A stretch of 64,000 bases of DNA from UBA1738 sp045538755 (GCA_045538755.1 JAZQEC010000002.1:1-64000), one strand, 5' to 3'. Shown: positions 7,841 through 17,235, counted from the stretch's first letter. The notes: a model not told the origin generated them from the letters alone. Translations and numbers: made by a program.

Positions 7841-8748
7841 GTGTTTACCTTGGAATTGATACGTCAAATTATACCACATCGGTTGCACTTGTAGGTGATA
7901 AAACCGAGAATATAAGAAAAATCATTGATATAAAAGAGGGTATGCGCGGAATACGCCAGTCAGACGGAGTATTTGTGCATTTAAACGAGTTGCCGAATCT
8001 CTTTGAAAGGCTTGACACGACCGGTATTAGTGCTGTCGGAGTATCCGCAAAACCGAGAAACCAGCAAGGCTCATATATGCCTGTGTTTTTAGCAGGTGTG
8101 AGCTTTGCAAGAGTTATAGCAAAGTCGCTTGGCGTTCCGCTTTTTGAGTATTCACATCAGGACGGGCATATTATGGCAGGAATTTTATCAGGAGGCTTTG
8201 AAGACCTTTTGGAGCATCCGTTCACGGCTGTTCACCTGTCAGGCGGAACAACAGAAATCCTGAATTGTGAATATAAAAACAACTGCTTTAATGCCGAAAT
8301 TGTTGGAGGAACAAAGGACATTTCAGCAGGGCAGTTAATTGACCGATTAGGAGTTAAACTGGGTATGAAATTCCCGTGCGGAAAAGAGCTTGATGCGCTA
8401 AGTAATTCCTGCACACAAAAACCGCTTGCACTGAAAACGTCGGTAGATAGCGGCTTTATAAACTTTTCAGGAATGGAAACCAAACTTCTTAATTTGACAG
8501 AAACTGAAGATGCTGCACTTTTAGCAAAATCGGCATTTTTGCTAATTGCAAAAAGCATCATTGAAGCTGTGAATTTTGCAAATCCCGAAAGAATACTCTT
8601 TGTTGGTGGAGTGTCGTCAAATAGTTTTTTAAGGGAATATTTTAATGAAAATATAAACGCAAAGGTTTACTTTGCATCTTCCGAGCTTTCGTGTGACAAT
8701 GCAGTGGGGATTGCGGAGCTGTGCCGAAGGGAGGCACTTTTGGGATAA
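7837..8748 (+). CDS. TsaD/Kae1-like ATPase-fold protein (peptidase M22 family)
   Basis: 303-residue member of the Kae1/TsaD (old name Gcp) family. It keeps the N-terminal ASKHA phosphate loop (GIDTSNYTTS), the metal-binding H-x-x-x-H as SHQDGH near residue 108, and the C-terminal VGGVSSNSFLR segment. It is shorter than a typical TsaD, and in Clostridia a paralogue sits between nusB and xseA while the true tsaD lies elsewhere, so I do not assign the tRNA t6A enzyme name. The role of the paralogue is unknown. It overlaps nusB by 4 bases. Confidence 0.82.
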   Translation: MSVYLGIDTSNYTTSVALVGDKTENIRKIIDIKEGMRGIRQSDGVFVHLNELPNLFERLDTTGISAVGVSAKPRNQQGSYMPVFLAGVSFARVIAKSLGVPLFEYSHQDGHIMAGILSGGFEDLLEHPFTAVHLSGGTTEILNCEYKNNCFNAEIVGGTKDISAGQLIDRLGVKLGMKFPCGKELDALSNSCTQKPLALKTSVDSGFINFSGMETKLLNLTETEDAALLAKSAFLLIAKSIIEAVNFANPERILFVGGVSSNSFLREYFNENINAKVYFASSELSCDNAVGIAELCRREALLG

Positions 8749-8778
8749 ACCTTTTGTTATTAATAGGAGGGAGTATAA

Positions 8779-9972
8779 ATGGAACCGATTATGGCGACTG
8801 TCAGTCAGTTAAATGCGTATATGAAGCGTGTAATTGACGGGCAGACTGCACTTAACGATATCTGGATAAAGGGCGAAATTTCAAACTTTAAAGAGCATTA
8901 TTCGGGACACCTTTATATTACCTTAAAGGACGATGGCGGTGTCTTAAAGGCTGTTATGTTTAAAAGTGCAGCGATGAGCCTGAACTTTAAGCCGGAGGAC
9001 GGAATGAAGGTTTTAGCACGCGGAAGGATAGGCGTTTATGAACAAAGCGGAACATATCAGCTTTATATAAACGAAATGACTCCGGACGGCGTTGGCGAGC
9101 TTTATGTTGCGTATGAACAGCTCAAGAAAAAGCTTGAAGAAGAGGGACTTTTTGATGAGAGAATGAAAAAGCCGATTCCGCAATATCCAGAACGTGTCGG
9201 TGTCATAACAGCAACAACCGGAGCGGCGGTTCGTGATATTATAAATGTTATTACAAGGCGCTACCCGTACTGCGAAATTATCATTTATCCGTCGCTTGTT
9301 CAAGGAGCAGATGCCGCGCCGAATATCGCTCATGGGATAGAATATTTTAATGAGCATAATTTATGCGACACGCTTATTGTTGGGCGTGGCGGCGGTTCGA
9401 TTGAGGACTTGTGGGCATTTAATGAAGAAATTGTCGCAAGGGCGATTTTTGCATCGAAAATACCGATTATTTCAGCGGTTGGTCACGAAACTGATTTCAC
9501 GATTGCAGATTTTGTTGCAGACCTTCGTGCGCCAACACCGTCTGCGGCGGCTGAGATTGCCGTACCTTCACAGCTGGAGCTTATGTCAAAGATTTCGACT
9601 ATGTCAAATCAGATAAAAACGGCGCAGATAAACTCACTTAAAAATAAACGGCTTTATATAGAAAAGCTGTCACTTCGTACACCAAAGGATATGATTGACG
9701 ATTGCCGTCAGAGATTGGATAACTTTATAAAACAAGCTGAAAAAAGCTTTCAGCTTTCTATGTCGGAAAGAAAAAAGGTGATGTCAGAGCTGTTTGCAAA
9801 ACTTGACGCACTCTCGCCGCTTGCAGTAATGGCAAGAGGATATGCGATTGCAACGGAGCCGGACGGAACTGTTATAAGAACTATTAATGATATGGCAAAG
9901 GGTAAAGAGTTTTCACTTCGTCTAAAAGACGGCGAATGTGAATGTGTAGTAAAGGAGAATGGCAATGTTTGA
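8779..9972 (+). CDS. xseA: exodeoxyribonuclease VII large subunit
   Basis: 397-residue XseA, the catalytic subunit of exonuclease VII, which degrades single-stranded DNA to oligonucleotides. It has an N-terminal OB-fold (IWIKGEISNFKEHYSGHLYI), the conserved catalytic core (VGVITATTGAAVRDI, GRGGGSIEDLWAFNEE, SAVGHETDFTIADFVAD) and a long helical C-terminal region. The ATG follows TAGGAGGGAG. The end overlaps xseB by 8 bases, giving tight coupling of the two subunits. Confidence 0.96.
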   Translation: MEPIMATVSQLNAYMKRVIDGQTALNDIWIKGEISNFKEHYSGHLYITLKDDGGVLKAVMFKSAAMSLNFKPEDGMKVLARGRIGVYEQSGTYQLYINEMTPDGVGELYVAYEQLKKKLEEEGLFDERMKKPIPQYPERVGVITATTGAAVRDIINVITRRYPYCEIIIYPSLVQGADAAPNIAHGIEYFNEHNLCDTLIVGRGGGSIEDLWAFNEEIVARAIFASKIPIISAVGHETDFTIADFVADLRAPTPSAAAEIAVPSQLELMSKISTMSNQIKTAQINSLKNKRLYIEKLSLRTPKDMIDDCRQRLDNFIKQAEKSFQLSMSERKKVMSELFAKLDALSPLAVMARGYAIATEPDGTVIRTINDMAKGKEFSLRLKDGECECVVKENGNV

Positions 9973-10168
9973 AGATTCAATAAAAGAGCTGGAAAAAATA
10001 GTTGAGAAGCTTGAAAAGGGCGATGCCGGACTTGATGAAAGTCTTGAACTTTTTGAAAAGGGCATAAAACTGTCAAAAGCTTGTAATGAAATGCTTGATA
10101 AGGCAGAAAAAAAGGTATCAGTTCTTATAAATGGCGAAAAACAGGATTTTATCGCTGAGGAGGAATAA
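9965..10168 (+). CDS. xseB: exodeoxyribonuclease VII small subunit
   Basis: 67-residue XseB, the helical-hairpin subunit that coats the XseA stalk. It shows the F-E-x-x-I-K-E-L-E-K-I-V-x-x-L-E-K-G-D opening and the S-L-E-L-F-E-K-G-I-K-L turn. The ATG at 9965 is seven bases from GGAG; an ATG six bases earlier would sit on top of the binding site. It lies within the xseA-xseB-ispA run. Confidence 0.93.
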   Translation: MFEDSIKELEKIVEKLEKGDAGLDESLELFEKGIKLSKACNEMLDKAEKKVSVLINGEKQDFIAEEE

Positions 10169-10170
10169 AA

Positions 10171-11028
10171 TTGCAGACATATATTGATTTGGTAGATAAT
10201 GCTTTGAGGGAGTATGTAAAAGAAATTGAAAACCACCAGAAAAAGATTTACGAAGCTATGTCATACAGCCTGTTTGCAGGTGGAAAACGATTAAGACCGA
10301 TAATTATGCTTATGTCGGCAAAAATGTGCGGTGCAGACGAAAAAATAGCACTTCCGTTTGCCTGTGCGATTGAGATGATTCACACATATTCGCTTATACA
10401 CGATGACCTGCCGGCTATGGATAATGATGACCTTCGCCGCGGGAAGCCGACAAATCACAAGGTTTTTGGCGAGGCGATTGCTATTTTGGCAGGCGATGCA
10501 CTTTTAACGAAAGCCTTTGAGGTTGCCGCAAAGAGCACGCAGGATATTGAGCCGGCACGTGTCATAAGAGCGATAAATTGTCTGGCAATGGCATCGGGTG
10601 CTGACGGAATGGTCGGTGGTCAGGTTGTTGACATTGAAAGCCATGATGAGGATTTAGAACTTTTAAAATATCTCCATTCATTAAAAACAGGAGCATTAAT
10701 CCGTGCATCAGGTGTAATCGGTGCAATACTTGCAGGTGCAAATGATGAGGAAATTTCAGCGGTTGACAGCTTTTGCTATAATTTGGGGATTGCGTTCCAG
10801 ATACAGGACGACATACTGGATGTTGTAGGCACAAGCGAAGAACTTGGAAAACCTATTGGTAGTGACGCATCTAACAACAAATCCACATACATAACTCTTT
10901 GCGGACTTGAAAAAGCGCAAGAGCTTGTGGAGGAATACACAAATAAGGCGAAAGAAAGTCTTGAAATATTTGACAATTCAGATGAACTTATTGCTCTTGC
11001 CAATAAGTTGGTCGGAAGAAAGGCGTAA
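10171..11028 (+). CDS. ispA: short-chain polyprenyl diphosphate synthase (FPP synthase type)
   Basis: 285-residue trans-prenyltransferase that condenses isopentenyl diphosphate with allylic diphosphates, feeding undecaprenyl and quinone synthesis. The first aspartate-rich motif reads DDLPAMDND and the second DDILD; GGKRLRP and the GKPTNHKVFGEAIAILAGD segment are also intact. It starts at TTG 10171, two bases after the xseB stop and behind GAGGAGGAA. Product length (C15 or C20) cannot be decided confidently. In many Clostridia dxs follows; here it does not. Confidence 0.93.
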   Translation: MQTYIDLVDNALREYVKEIENHQKKIYEAMSYSLFAGGKRLRPIIMLMSAKMCGADEKIALPFACAIEMIHTYSLIHDDLPAMDNDDLRRGKPTNHKVFGEAIAILAGDALLTKAFEVAAKSTQDIEPARVIRAINCLAMASGADGMVGGQVVDIESHDEDLELLKYLHSLKTGALIRASGVIGAILAGANDEEISAVDSFCYNLGIAFQIQDDILDVVGTSEELGKPIGSDASNNKSTYITLCGLEKAQELVEEYTNKAKESLEIFDNSDELIALANKLVGRKA

Positions 11029-11030
11029 TT

Positions 11031-11474
11031 ATGAATTTTTGGAAAGAAAGTGTGCTTGTAACCTGTATTTTGGCATGGTTTATTGCACAGCTTTTGAAGG
11101 TGATTCACACCGTAATTAAATATAAAAAGGTTGATTTCAGGCGATTTATAGGTTCGGGCGGAATGCCGAGTTCGCACTCCTCGTTTGTCACAAGCCTTGC
11201 AACTTCGGTTGGGATTTTAGAGGGTTTTGCGGGCCCTGACTTTGCGATAGCGGTCGTTTTTGCAATAGTTGTAATGTATGATGCGGCAGGAGTCAGACGT
11301 GCGGCAGGTCAGCAGGCAAGAATATTAAACAAGATTGTAGAAGAATGGGAACGTGCTGATTTTGCAAAAACAGATAAGCGCTTAAAGGAGCTTTTGGGTC
11401 ATACACCAAAAGAGGTTTTTGCAGGCGCTCTGCTTGGTATTTTGATTGCACTTTTGAGGCATTACCCATTTTAA
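11031..11474 (+). CDS. DUF212 / divergent PAP2-family membrane protein
   Basis: 147-residue integral membrane protein of the YuiD/DUF212 family, distantly related to PAP2 phosphatases. The signature region GGMPSSHSSFVTSLATSVG matches the family and resembles the SxxHS part of the PAP2 site; a D-A-A-G-V-R-R-A-A-G-x-Q-A segment follows. It has about four hydrophobic segments. It begins two bases after ispA, so a link to prenyl diphosphate processing is plausible, but the activity is not established. Confidence 0.87.
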   Translation: MNFWKESVLVTCILAWFIAQLLKVIHTVIKYKKVDFRRFIGSGGMPSSHSSFVTSLATSVGILEGFAGPDFAIAVVFAIVVMYDAAGVRRAAGQQARILNKIVEEWERADFAKTDKRLKELLGHTPKEVFAGALLGILIALLRHYPF

Positions 11475-11501
11475 TAAAAAGCTTTTTGGAGAATAATAGA
11501 A

Positions 11502-12272
11502 ATGCTATTTGATTCACACGCACACTATAACGACTCAAAATTTGAAGATGACCGTTTTGAAATCCTTGATATGATGCAGGAAAACAATGTGGGATATATT
11601 ATGAATATTTCGGATTCGATGCGGTCGGTTAAAAAGGTACTCGAAATTGCCGAAAAGTATTCGTTTGTCTACGCAAGCGTCGGTGTTCATCCTGAAGAAA
11701 CGGCAAATCTTACACAAAGCGATATTGAAACTCTTGCAGAATATGCAAAGCACCCTAAAGTCAAGGCAATCGGCGAAATCGGACTTGATTATTACTATGA
11801 CGATGTAGAAAAATCTGTACAGAAAAAGTGGTTTGCCGAGCAGATAGAGCTTGCAAAAAGAGTGAATTTGCCTGTTGTAATTCACGACCGTGATGCGCAT
11901 GGTGATTGTATGGACATTTTAAGAGCGCATAATGTTTCTTCGGTAGGCGGAATTTTCCATTGTTATTCAGGAAGTGTCGAAATGGCAAAGGAAATTTTGG
12001 ATTGGGGAATGTATATTGCCTTTGGCGGAACCGTAACCTTTAAAAATGCCAAAAAGGTACAAGAGGTTGCAAAACATGTTCCTATTGACAGAATTGTCAT
12101 CGAAACCGATTGCCCATATTTAGCACCAGAGCCGAATCGAGGCAAGCGAAACAGCTCGCTTTATATTCATTATGTGGCAGAAAGGCTTGCCCAAATAAAA
12201 GGAATTTCTGTAAAAGAGGTAGAAAATATTACCTTTAAAAACGCAAAAAAATGTTATAAGATAGAGGATTGA
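11502..12272 (+). CDS. tatD: TatD-family metal-dependent deoxyribonuclease
   Basis: 256-residue TatD with the metal-binding D-S-H-A-H start, AIGEIGLDYYYD, the PVVIHDRDA strand, FHCYSGS, and IVIETDCPYLAPEPNRGKRN near the C-terminus. The family includes 3'-5' DNA exonucleases acting in repair and DNA turnover. It precedes holB by four bases, a common gene order in Firmicutes. Complete and typical in length. Confidence 0.93.
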   Translation: MLFDSHAHYNDSKFEDDRFEILDMMQENNVGYIMNISDSMRSVKKVLEIAEKYSFVYASVGVHPEETANLTQSDIETLAEYAKHPKVKAIGEIGLDYYYDDVEKSVQKKWFAEQIELAKRVNLPVVIHDRDAHGDCMDILRAHNVSSVGGIFHCYSGSVEMAKEILDWGMYIAFGGTVTFKNAKKVQEVAKHVPIDRIVIETDCPYLAPEPNRGKRNSSLYIHYVAERLAQIKGISVKEVENITFKNAKKCYKIED

Positions 12273-12276
12273 TGTT

Positions 12277-13254
12277 ATGTACGGTTATGAAATCCTGCAT
12301 GAAGAAATTGCGGAAAACTTAATAAAGAATGTCCGCAGCGGGACGTCGCCGCACGCATATATCTTCGAAGGCGAAAAAGGCGTAGGCCACTTTGAAGCTG
12401 CCAGACTTTTTGCTGCCGCATCAGTTTGTGAAAGAAGCGATGCTGCACCTTGTACACAATGTAACAGCTGCATTATGGCAAAGGCGGAAACACATCCCGA
12501 TATAAGCATCATAAGCCCTCAAAAAGATAAGAAAAACATAACCGTTGACCAAATTCGTGAGCTTGTAAAAGACGCATATACAAAGCCTTATGAAAGCGGA
12601 AAAAAAGTATATATTATTGCATACGGCGATGATATGAATGAGCAGGCACAAAATGCATTTTTGAAGGTTTTGGAAGAACCGCCGGAATATGCGGTATTTG
12701 TGATACTTGCAGAAAACCACGAAACGCTGCTTTTAACAATCCGCTCAAGATGTACTCTGTTGCGATTTAGTCCGGTATCACAGGCAAAGGTGAAAGAATA
12801 TATAAAAAGACACTTCCCGAAAGAAACAGAAAATATTGAGTTTCTGGCAAGATATTCAGGAGGGGTTTGCGGAAACGTTGAGAAAATAGTTGTACGTGAA
12901 AATTTTATCCCTTTACGAGCTGCTGCTTTTGAAAAGCTTGAGGATTTGCTTTCAGATGATGAAATTTTGGCATACTCTGTTGCAGATTTTCTTGAAGGGA
13001 ACAAGGACGATGCAGACCTGGTGCTGACGTTCTGGCAGGATTTTATACGAGATATAATGCTCATTCAGAGCGATGCAAAAAATCTTGTAGCAAACACCGA
13101 TTTTATAGATAAGCTCATAAATATTTCAAACAGATTTGATGAAAAAAAGATTGTAAGAGCACAGGAGCAAATCATAACTGCACAGAAAATGAGAAGAAGA
13201 TATGTGAGCCTGCATACGCTTAGTCTGTGGCTTGCGTTTACAATAAAAAACTGA
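12277..13254 (+). CDS. holB: DNA polymerase III delta-prime subunit
   Basis: 325-residue clamp-loader subunit. The P-loop position reads GEKGVGHFEAA, lacking the GK[ST] core, as expected for delta-prime, which does not bind ATP. It has a zinc module (C-x7-C-x2-C-x2-C within CERSDAAPCTQCNSC) and the SRC motif region (LTIRSRCTLLRF) used to trigger ATP hydrolysis in neighbouring subunits. The ATG at 12277 follows GAGG. It sits between tatD and gltA, all co-directional. Confidence 0.92.
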   Translation: MYGYEILHEEIAENLIKNVRSGTSPHAYIFEGEKGVGHFEAARLFAAASVCERSDAAPCTQCNSCIMAKAETHPDISIISPQKDKKNITVDQIRELVKDAYTKPYESGKKVYIIAYGDDMNEQAQNAFLKVLEEPPEYAVFVILAENHETLLLTIRSRCTLLRFSPVSQAKVKEYIKRHFPKETENIEFLARYSGGVCGNVEKIVVRENFIPLRAAAFEKLEDLLSDDEILAYSVADFLEGNKDDADLVLTFWQDFIRDIMLIQSDAKNLVANTDFIDKLINISNRFDEKKIVRAQEQIITAQKMRRRYVSLHTLSLWLAFTIKN

Positions 13255-13267
13255 TGAGGAGAAAAAA

Positions 13268-14620
13268 ATGAACAGATTTTCAGAACTTACGCCGGAAATA
13301 GAAAAGCTGGCACAAAAATGTGAAGGAAACGGACATATTGATCCGGAGCTTTATGACAGATATGAAGTAAAACGTGGACTGCGCTATAAGAGCGGACGTG
13401 GTGTTTTGACAGGACTTACCGAGATTGGTGAGGTCAAGTCTTATACCATAGACGACGGCGAAATGATTCCGTGTGAAGGTAAGCTTTACTATCACGGCGT
13501 TGACATTGAGGAAATTGTTGAAGGCTTTACAAGTGAGGGCCGATTTGGTTTTGAGGAGGTCATCTACCTTTTGATGTTCGGCGAACAGCCTACCGAACAA
13601 GAGCTTAAGAATTTTAGAAAGGTGCTTGCAGAGTACAGAACACTTCCTACAAGTTTTGTGCGTGATATTATAATGAAAGCGCCGTCAAAGGATATGATGA
13701 ATACTCTTGCAAGAAGTGTGCTGACGCTTTATTCTTACGATGAACGTTCGGACGATACTTCTATTGCGAATGTACTTCGCCAGAGCCTTCAAATGACGGC
13801 TATTTTCCCGCTTTTATCCGTGTATGGCTATCAGGCATACAATCACTATCAGTGCGGTCATAGCCTGTTTATTCACACACCGCCTGCTGAGCTGTCCACT
13901 GCAGAAACGATACTTTATACTCTCCGTCCTGATACGAAATATACAAAGCTTGAAGCAAAACTTTTGGATATTTGTCTGGTTGTACAGGCAGAGCACGGCG
14001 GCGGTAATAACTCAACATTTACAACTCATGTTGTATCATCGTCGGGAACAGATACATATTCGTCTGTTGCCGCATCTTTGGGCTCTTTAAAAGGTCCGAA
14101 ACACGGCGGTGCAAATAAAAAGGTTGTTGAAATGTTTGATGATATTAAAAAGAATGTTGAAAACTGGGAAGACGAAGATGAAGTCAGAGCATATCTCCAG
14201 AAAATTCTTAACAAACAGGCTTTTGATAACAGCGGACTTATCTACGGTATCGGTCACGCAGTTTACTCGCTGTCTGACCCGAGAACCACAATTCTCAAAA
14301 AATATGTAGGCACACTTGCAAAAGAAAAAGGAAAAGAGAAAGAGCTGGCACTTTACGAAATGATAGAGCGTGTTGCGCCTGAGCTTTTAAAGATGAAGAG
14401 AAACCGTCCTGTAAGTGCAAATGTAGACTTCTATTCAGGATTTGTTTACAGTATGCTCGGTCTTCCGCTTGAGCTTTATACACCGATTTTTGCTATTGCA
14501 AGAATTGCCGGCTGGAGTGCGCATAGAATTGAGGAGCTTATGAACTCAAGTAAAATTGTCCGTCCGGCATATAAAAATGTTGCAAAGCATACAAAATATA
14601 TTCCAATTAAGGAAAGATAA
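13268..14620 (+). CDS. gltA: citrate/2-methylcitrate synthase
   Basis: 450-residue citrate synthase, which condenses acetyl-CoA and oxaloacetate. Catalytic landmarks are the EHGGGNNSTF histidine, the GIGHAVY histidine and the aspartate in NVDFYSG, with KGPKHGGANKK in the CoA-binding region. The N-terminal extension (about 40 residues) is typical of clostridial forms. In anaerobes this enzyme often serves glutamate synthesis through a partial oxidative branch; that is inference. GAGGAGAAAAAA precedes the ATG. Confidence 0.92.
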   Translation: MNRFSELTPEIEKLAQKCEGNGHIDPELYDRYEVKRGLRYKSGRGVLTGLTEIGEVKSYTIDDGEMIPCEGKLYYHGVDIEEIVEGFTSEGRFGFEEVIYLLMFGEQPTEQELKNFRKVLAEYRTLPTSFVRDIIMKAPSKDMMNTLARSVLTLYSYDERSDDTSIANVLRQSLQMTAIFPLLSVYGYQAYNHYQCGHSLFIHTPPAELSTAETILYTLRPDTKYTKLEAKLLDICLVVQAEHGGGNNSTFTTHVVSSSGTDTYSSVAASLGSLKGPKHGGANKKVVEMFDDIKKNVENWEDEDEVRAYLQKILNKQAFDNSGLIYGIGHAVYSLSDPRTTILKKYVGTLAKEKGKEKELALYEMIERVAPELLKMKRNRPVSANVDFYSGFVYSMLGLPLELYTPIFAIARIAGWSAHRIEELMNSSKIVRPAYKNVAKHTKYIPIKER

Positions 14621-14649
14621 TAATATCTTTTAAAAAGGGGCATAAAAGT

Positions 14650-15834
14650 ATGGGACTAAATGAAACATTATCTGCAGAAAGAGTTCATATTGGATTTTTC
14701 GGAATGAGAAATGCCGGAAAATCAAGCCTGGTAAATGCAGTGACCGGTCAGGAGCTTGCCGTGGTTTCGGACGTAAAGGGAACGACAACAGACCCTGTAA
14801 AAAAAGCAATGGAGCTTTTGCCGATAGGTCCTGTTGTTATCATAGACACTCCGGGAATTGACGATGAAGGAAAGCTTGGAGCACTTAGAATAAAAAAAGC
14901 AAAGCAGGCTATGGGATATACCGATATTGCTGTTTTGGTCGCTGATGCAAAAAAAGGAATGACCGAGGCGGATAATGAGCTTTTAGATGCATTTAAAAAG
15001 AAGGAAATCCCATATATTATTGCGTACAATAAGGCTGACTTATTAAATGCTTATCCTATGCAAGAGAAAAATGAAATTTATGTAAGCGCAAAGGATAGAA
15101 CGAATATTTTTGAGCTTAAAGAGATGCTTGGAAAGGTGCTTAAAACAAATGTCAATGAAAAAAAGCTTGTCTCCGATATTATCGGTGCAGGCGACTTGGT
15201 TTTAATGGTAGTGCCGATTGATGAGGCAGCGCCTAAAGGCAGAATTATTTTGCCGCAACAGCAGACGCTTCGTGATATTCTTGATTCGGGTGCATCGGCT
15301 GTGGTCTGTAAGGACAGCGAGCTTGAGAAAACACTGACTATGCTATCTAAAAAACCAAAGCTTGTTATAACCGACTCTCAAGTGTTTGGAAAGGTGTCAA
15401 AGATTGTGCCAGACGATATTATGCTTACGTCCTTTTCAATACTTTTTGCACGTTATAAGGGCGACCTTAAAGGCTTGGTTCGTGGTGCAAAAAAGCTTGA
15501 TGAAATTTGTGATAATGATAAAATACTGATATCCGAAGGGTGTACGCATCATCGCCAGTGTGGCGATATAGGAACGCAGAAGCTGCCTTATTGGATTGAA
15601 AAATATACCGGCAAAAAGCCGCAATTTGTCTTTTCTTCAGGAATGGAATTTCCGGAGGATATTTCGGAATTTTCGCTGATTATTCATTGCGGTGGATGTA
15701 TGTTAAACAGTCGGGAGATGAAAACAAGGCTCAACTATGCAAAGGCTGAGCAAATTCCGATGACGAACTACGGAGTTGCAATCGCACAAATGCACGGAAT
15801 TTTAAAACGCAGTATAGAGCCGTTTTCATTATGA
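14650..15834 (+). CDS. hydF: [FeFe]-hydrogenase H-cluster maturation GTPase HydF
   Basis: 394-residue HydF, the scaffold GTPase that assembles and delivers the di-iron subcluster to HydA. The N-terminal G-domain has GMRNAGKSS (G1), the TTTDP switch region, DTPGI (G3) and NKAD (G4). The C-terminal cluster-binding domain has the family's C-x-H at GCTHHRQ and HCGGC, which ligate a 4Fe-4S cluster. HydE, HydG and hydrogenase genes are not in this window. Its presence implies a hydrogen-metabolising anaerobe. Confidence 0.95.
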   Translation: MGLNETLSAERVHIGFFGMRNAGKSSLVNAVTGQELAVVSDVKGTTTDPVKKAMELLPIGPVVIIDTPGIDDEGKLGALRIKKAKQAMGYTDIAVLVADAKKGMTEADNELLDAFKKKEIPYIIAYNKADLLNAYPMQEKNEIYVSAKDRTNIFELKEMLGKVLKTNVNEKKLVSDIIGAGDLVLMVVPIDEAAPKGRIILPQQQTLRDILDSGASAVVCKDSELEKTLTMLSKKPKLVITDSQVFGKVSKIVPDDIMLTSFSILFARYKGDLKGLVRGAKKLDEICDNDKILISEGCTHHRQCGDIGTQKLPYWIEKYTGKKPQFVFSSGMEFPEDISEFSLIIHCGGCMLNSREMKTRLNYAKAEQIPMTNYGVAIAQMHGILKRSIEPFSL

Positions 15835-16133
15835 GTTTTGGATATATTATAATATCTATGCATTTTGAGAGTATTTATTGCTTTCAAGGCGGTGTTAGCT
15901 TTATAAAAACACACTTTGCCTATATATGCATTTTGCAGTATGTACCTTTGAGTGCATAAAATAGTTACTACAATATCTTTTATTAAAACCCTGATTTCCT
16001 GTTTTAGAAAATCAGGGTTTACTATATATAAAAATAGGGTATGGCAGTATTTAGCAGGGTATTTAAAGCATATTTAATGTATGTAATATTTTCTCTATTT
16101 TATGATTTTATGATATAATAAAAAGAACATTAT
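15835..16133. other. intergenic region with one hairpin
   Basis: An inverted repeat AAACCCTGATTT/AAATCAGGGTTT (15986-15997 and 16009-16020) could terminate the hydF operon, but it lies about 150 bases after hydF and has only a short T-run. The rest is AT-rich with no convincing gene or RNA. Confidence 0.5.
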
Positions 16134-16164
16134 AAAAAAAATACCTGCGAATTTCGCAGGTATT
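16134..16164 (-). terminator. intrinsic terminator of the second KPTLE peptide
   Basis: A perfect 12-bp stem (AATACCTGCGAA and its complement) is followed on the minus strand by a run of Ts. It starts six bases after the peptide stop. Confidence 0.9.
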
Positions 16165-16169
16165 AAAGT

Positions 16170-16367
16170 TTAATTTAATTTCAAAGTAAAGTCTTTGTAA
16201 TTAATACTCTGTAAAGTATTATGATCACCCAAATTTATTGAGCCACCTGAGATTTCAGTTATGAGTGGGGAAATATTGCTTTCAATCGACTCGCCTGTAC
16301 CAGTCATAATGCTGTCGAAAACAAATGTTTCAATAATAAGGGTTGGCTTTTTATAAATCTTCTTCAT
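16170..16367 (-). CDS. small KPTL-motif peptide (65 aa)
   Basis: Unrecognised 65-residue peptide. The head (K-K-I-Y-K-KPTL-I-I-E-x-F-x-F-D-S-I-M-T) lines up with the peptide at 76-279, while the tail differs: rich in Ser, Ile and Asn with a GG at mid-length, no cysteine. The ATG has GGAGGG eight bases upstream. It is the second gene of a two-gene unit behind a secreted protein and is closed by a strong terminator. The conserved head with variable tail is the only functional hint. No maturation enzyme is encoded nearby. Confidence 0.75.
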   Translation of the reverse strand: MKKIYKKPTLIIETFVFDSIMTGTGESIESNISPLITEISGGSINLGDHNTLQSINYKDFTLKLN

Positions 16368-16381
16368 AGTTATAGCCCTCC

Positions 16382-17152
16382 TTATTCTGCTGAAACAGCA
16401 ACGCCGTCAAGACGAGGTATTGCAACAATATTATTCATATCTGTCTGCGGAACTTTGTACATTGTAAGACCATAGTAAACTGTAGCAGTACCGCCAATTT
16501 CGCCGCTTAAAAGTTCGGATATCTGTTCTGCTGTTAAATCTCTAACCACTTTGTTTTCGTTTATATTGAATTCAAGACCGGCAGAATTAATACCTGCATC
16601 CTGTAAAGAAACATCATTGCCACTCATAGTAAGCTTTGCAAGAAATGCAATAGAGTATTTAGTAGAGCCGTCCTCTTGTGGAAATGCCTGTGACGCGTAG
16701 TAATTTGTTGTGCCGCCGTTACCCTTTACAATGCTGACCTGCGGATTACCAACCTTATAATAGAAGTTGGCAACAGCCGTGCCATCGTTACCATTTAGCA
16801 CAATTTTATATATACCATCAGCGATATCTCTTATTTTGTAGCTGATAGTCTTTGTGCTAGAATCTACGGTATACTGATTAAAATACTGCACTGTTGAGTC
16901 GCTGAGAGTGGCATTATATTTATAACTTATAAGCCCAAGTTCTTTAGAAGTCGTAAGAGCAGAAACATTAAACTGAAGTGTGTCGCCTGGTCTAAACGCA
17001 GGAAGAGCACTACTATCTGTTACTGATGCTCCAAGAGTTTCTATATCATTTCTTGAAGGGACTTGAAGATTTCCGTCCGAGGTTGCAGCAAATGCAGTAA
17101 TATTTACAGATAAAGCACAAATAGCGATTAAAGCTGATATAAACTTCGCCAT
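16382..17152 (-). CDS. secreted protein of unknown function
   Basis: 256 residues with a clear signal peptide (MAKFISALIAICALSVNITAFA), then a polar, threonine/serine/asparagine-rich region predicted to be mainly beta-strand, with repeats such as the S-x-x-x-Y-x-x-N-A-T-L-S and Y-K-I-R-D-I-A-D-G-I-Y-K-I segments that look like Ig-like modules. The ATG at 17152 is eight bases from AAAGGAA; an ATG 18 bases upstream would place that site inside the gene. It has its own consensus promoter. It shares a transcript with the KPTL peptide, 14 bases downstream, so the two may act together. No sorting motif or SLH domain was seen. Confidence 0.75.
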   Translation of the reverse strand: MAKFISALIAICALSVNITAFAATSDGNLQVPSRNDIETLGASVTDSSALPAFRPGDTLQFNVSALTTSKELGLISYKYNATLSDSTVQYFNQYTVDSSTKTISYKIRDIADGIYKIVLNGNDGTAVANFYYKVGNPQVSIVKGNGGTTNYYASQAFPQEDGSTKYSIAFLAKLTMSGNDVSLQDAGINSAGLEFNINENKVVRDLTAEQISELLSGEIGGTATVYYGLTMYKVPQTDMNNIVAIPRLDGVAVSAE

Positions 17153-17206
17153 TAAAACCGTTCCTTTCATAATTATATATACATATAAAACCTATTATAC
17201 AGCATT

Positions 17207-17235
17207 ATTTTACCACAACAAAAATGAGTTGTCAA
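17207..17235 (-). promoter_or_regulatory. promoter of the secreted protein/peptide unit
   Basis: On the minus strand TTGACA, a 17-bp spacer and TAAAAT, about 55 bases before the start codon. Confidence 0.75.
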
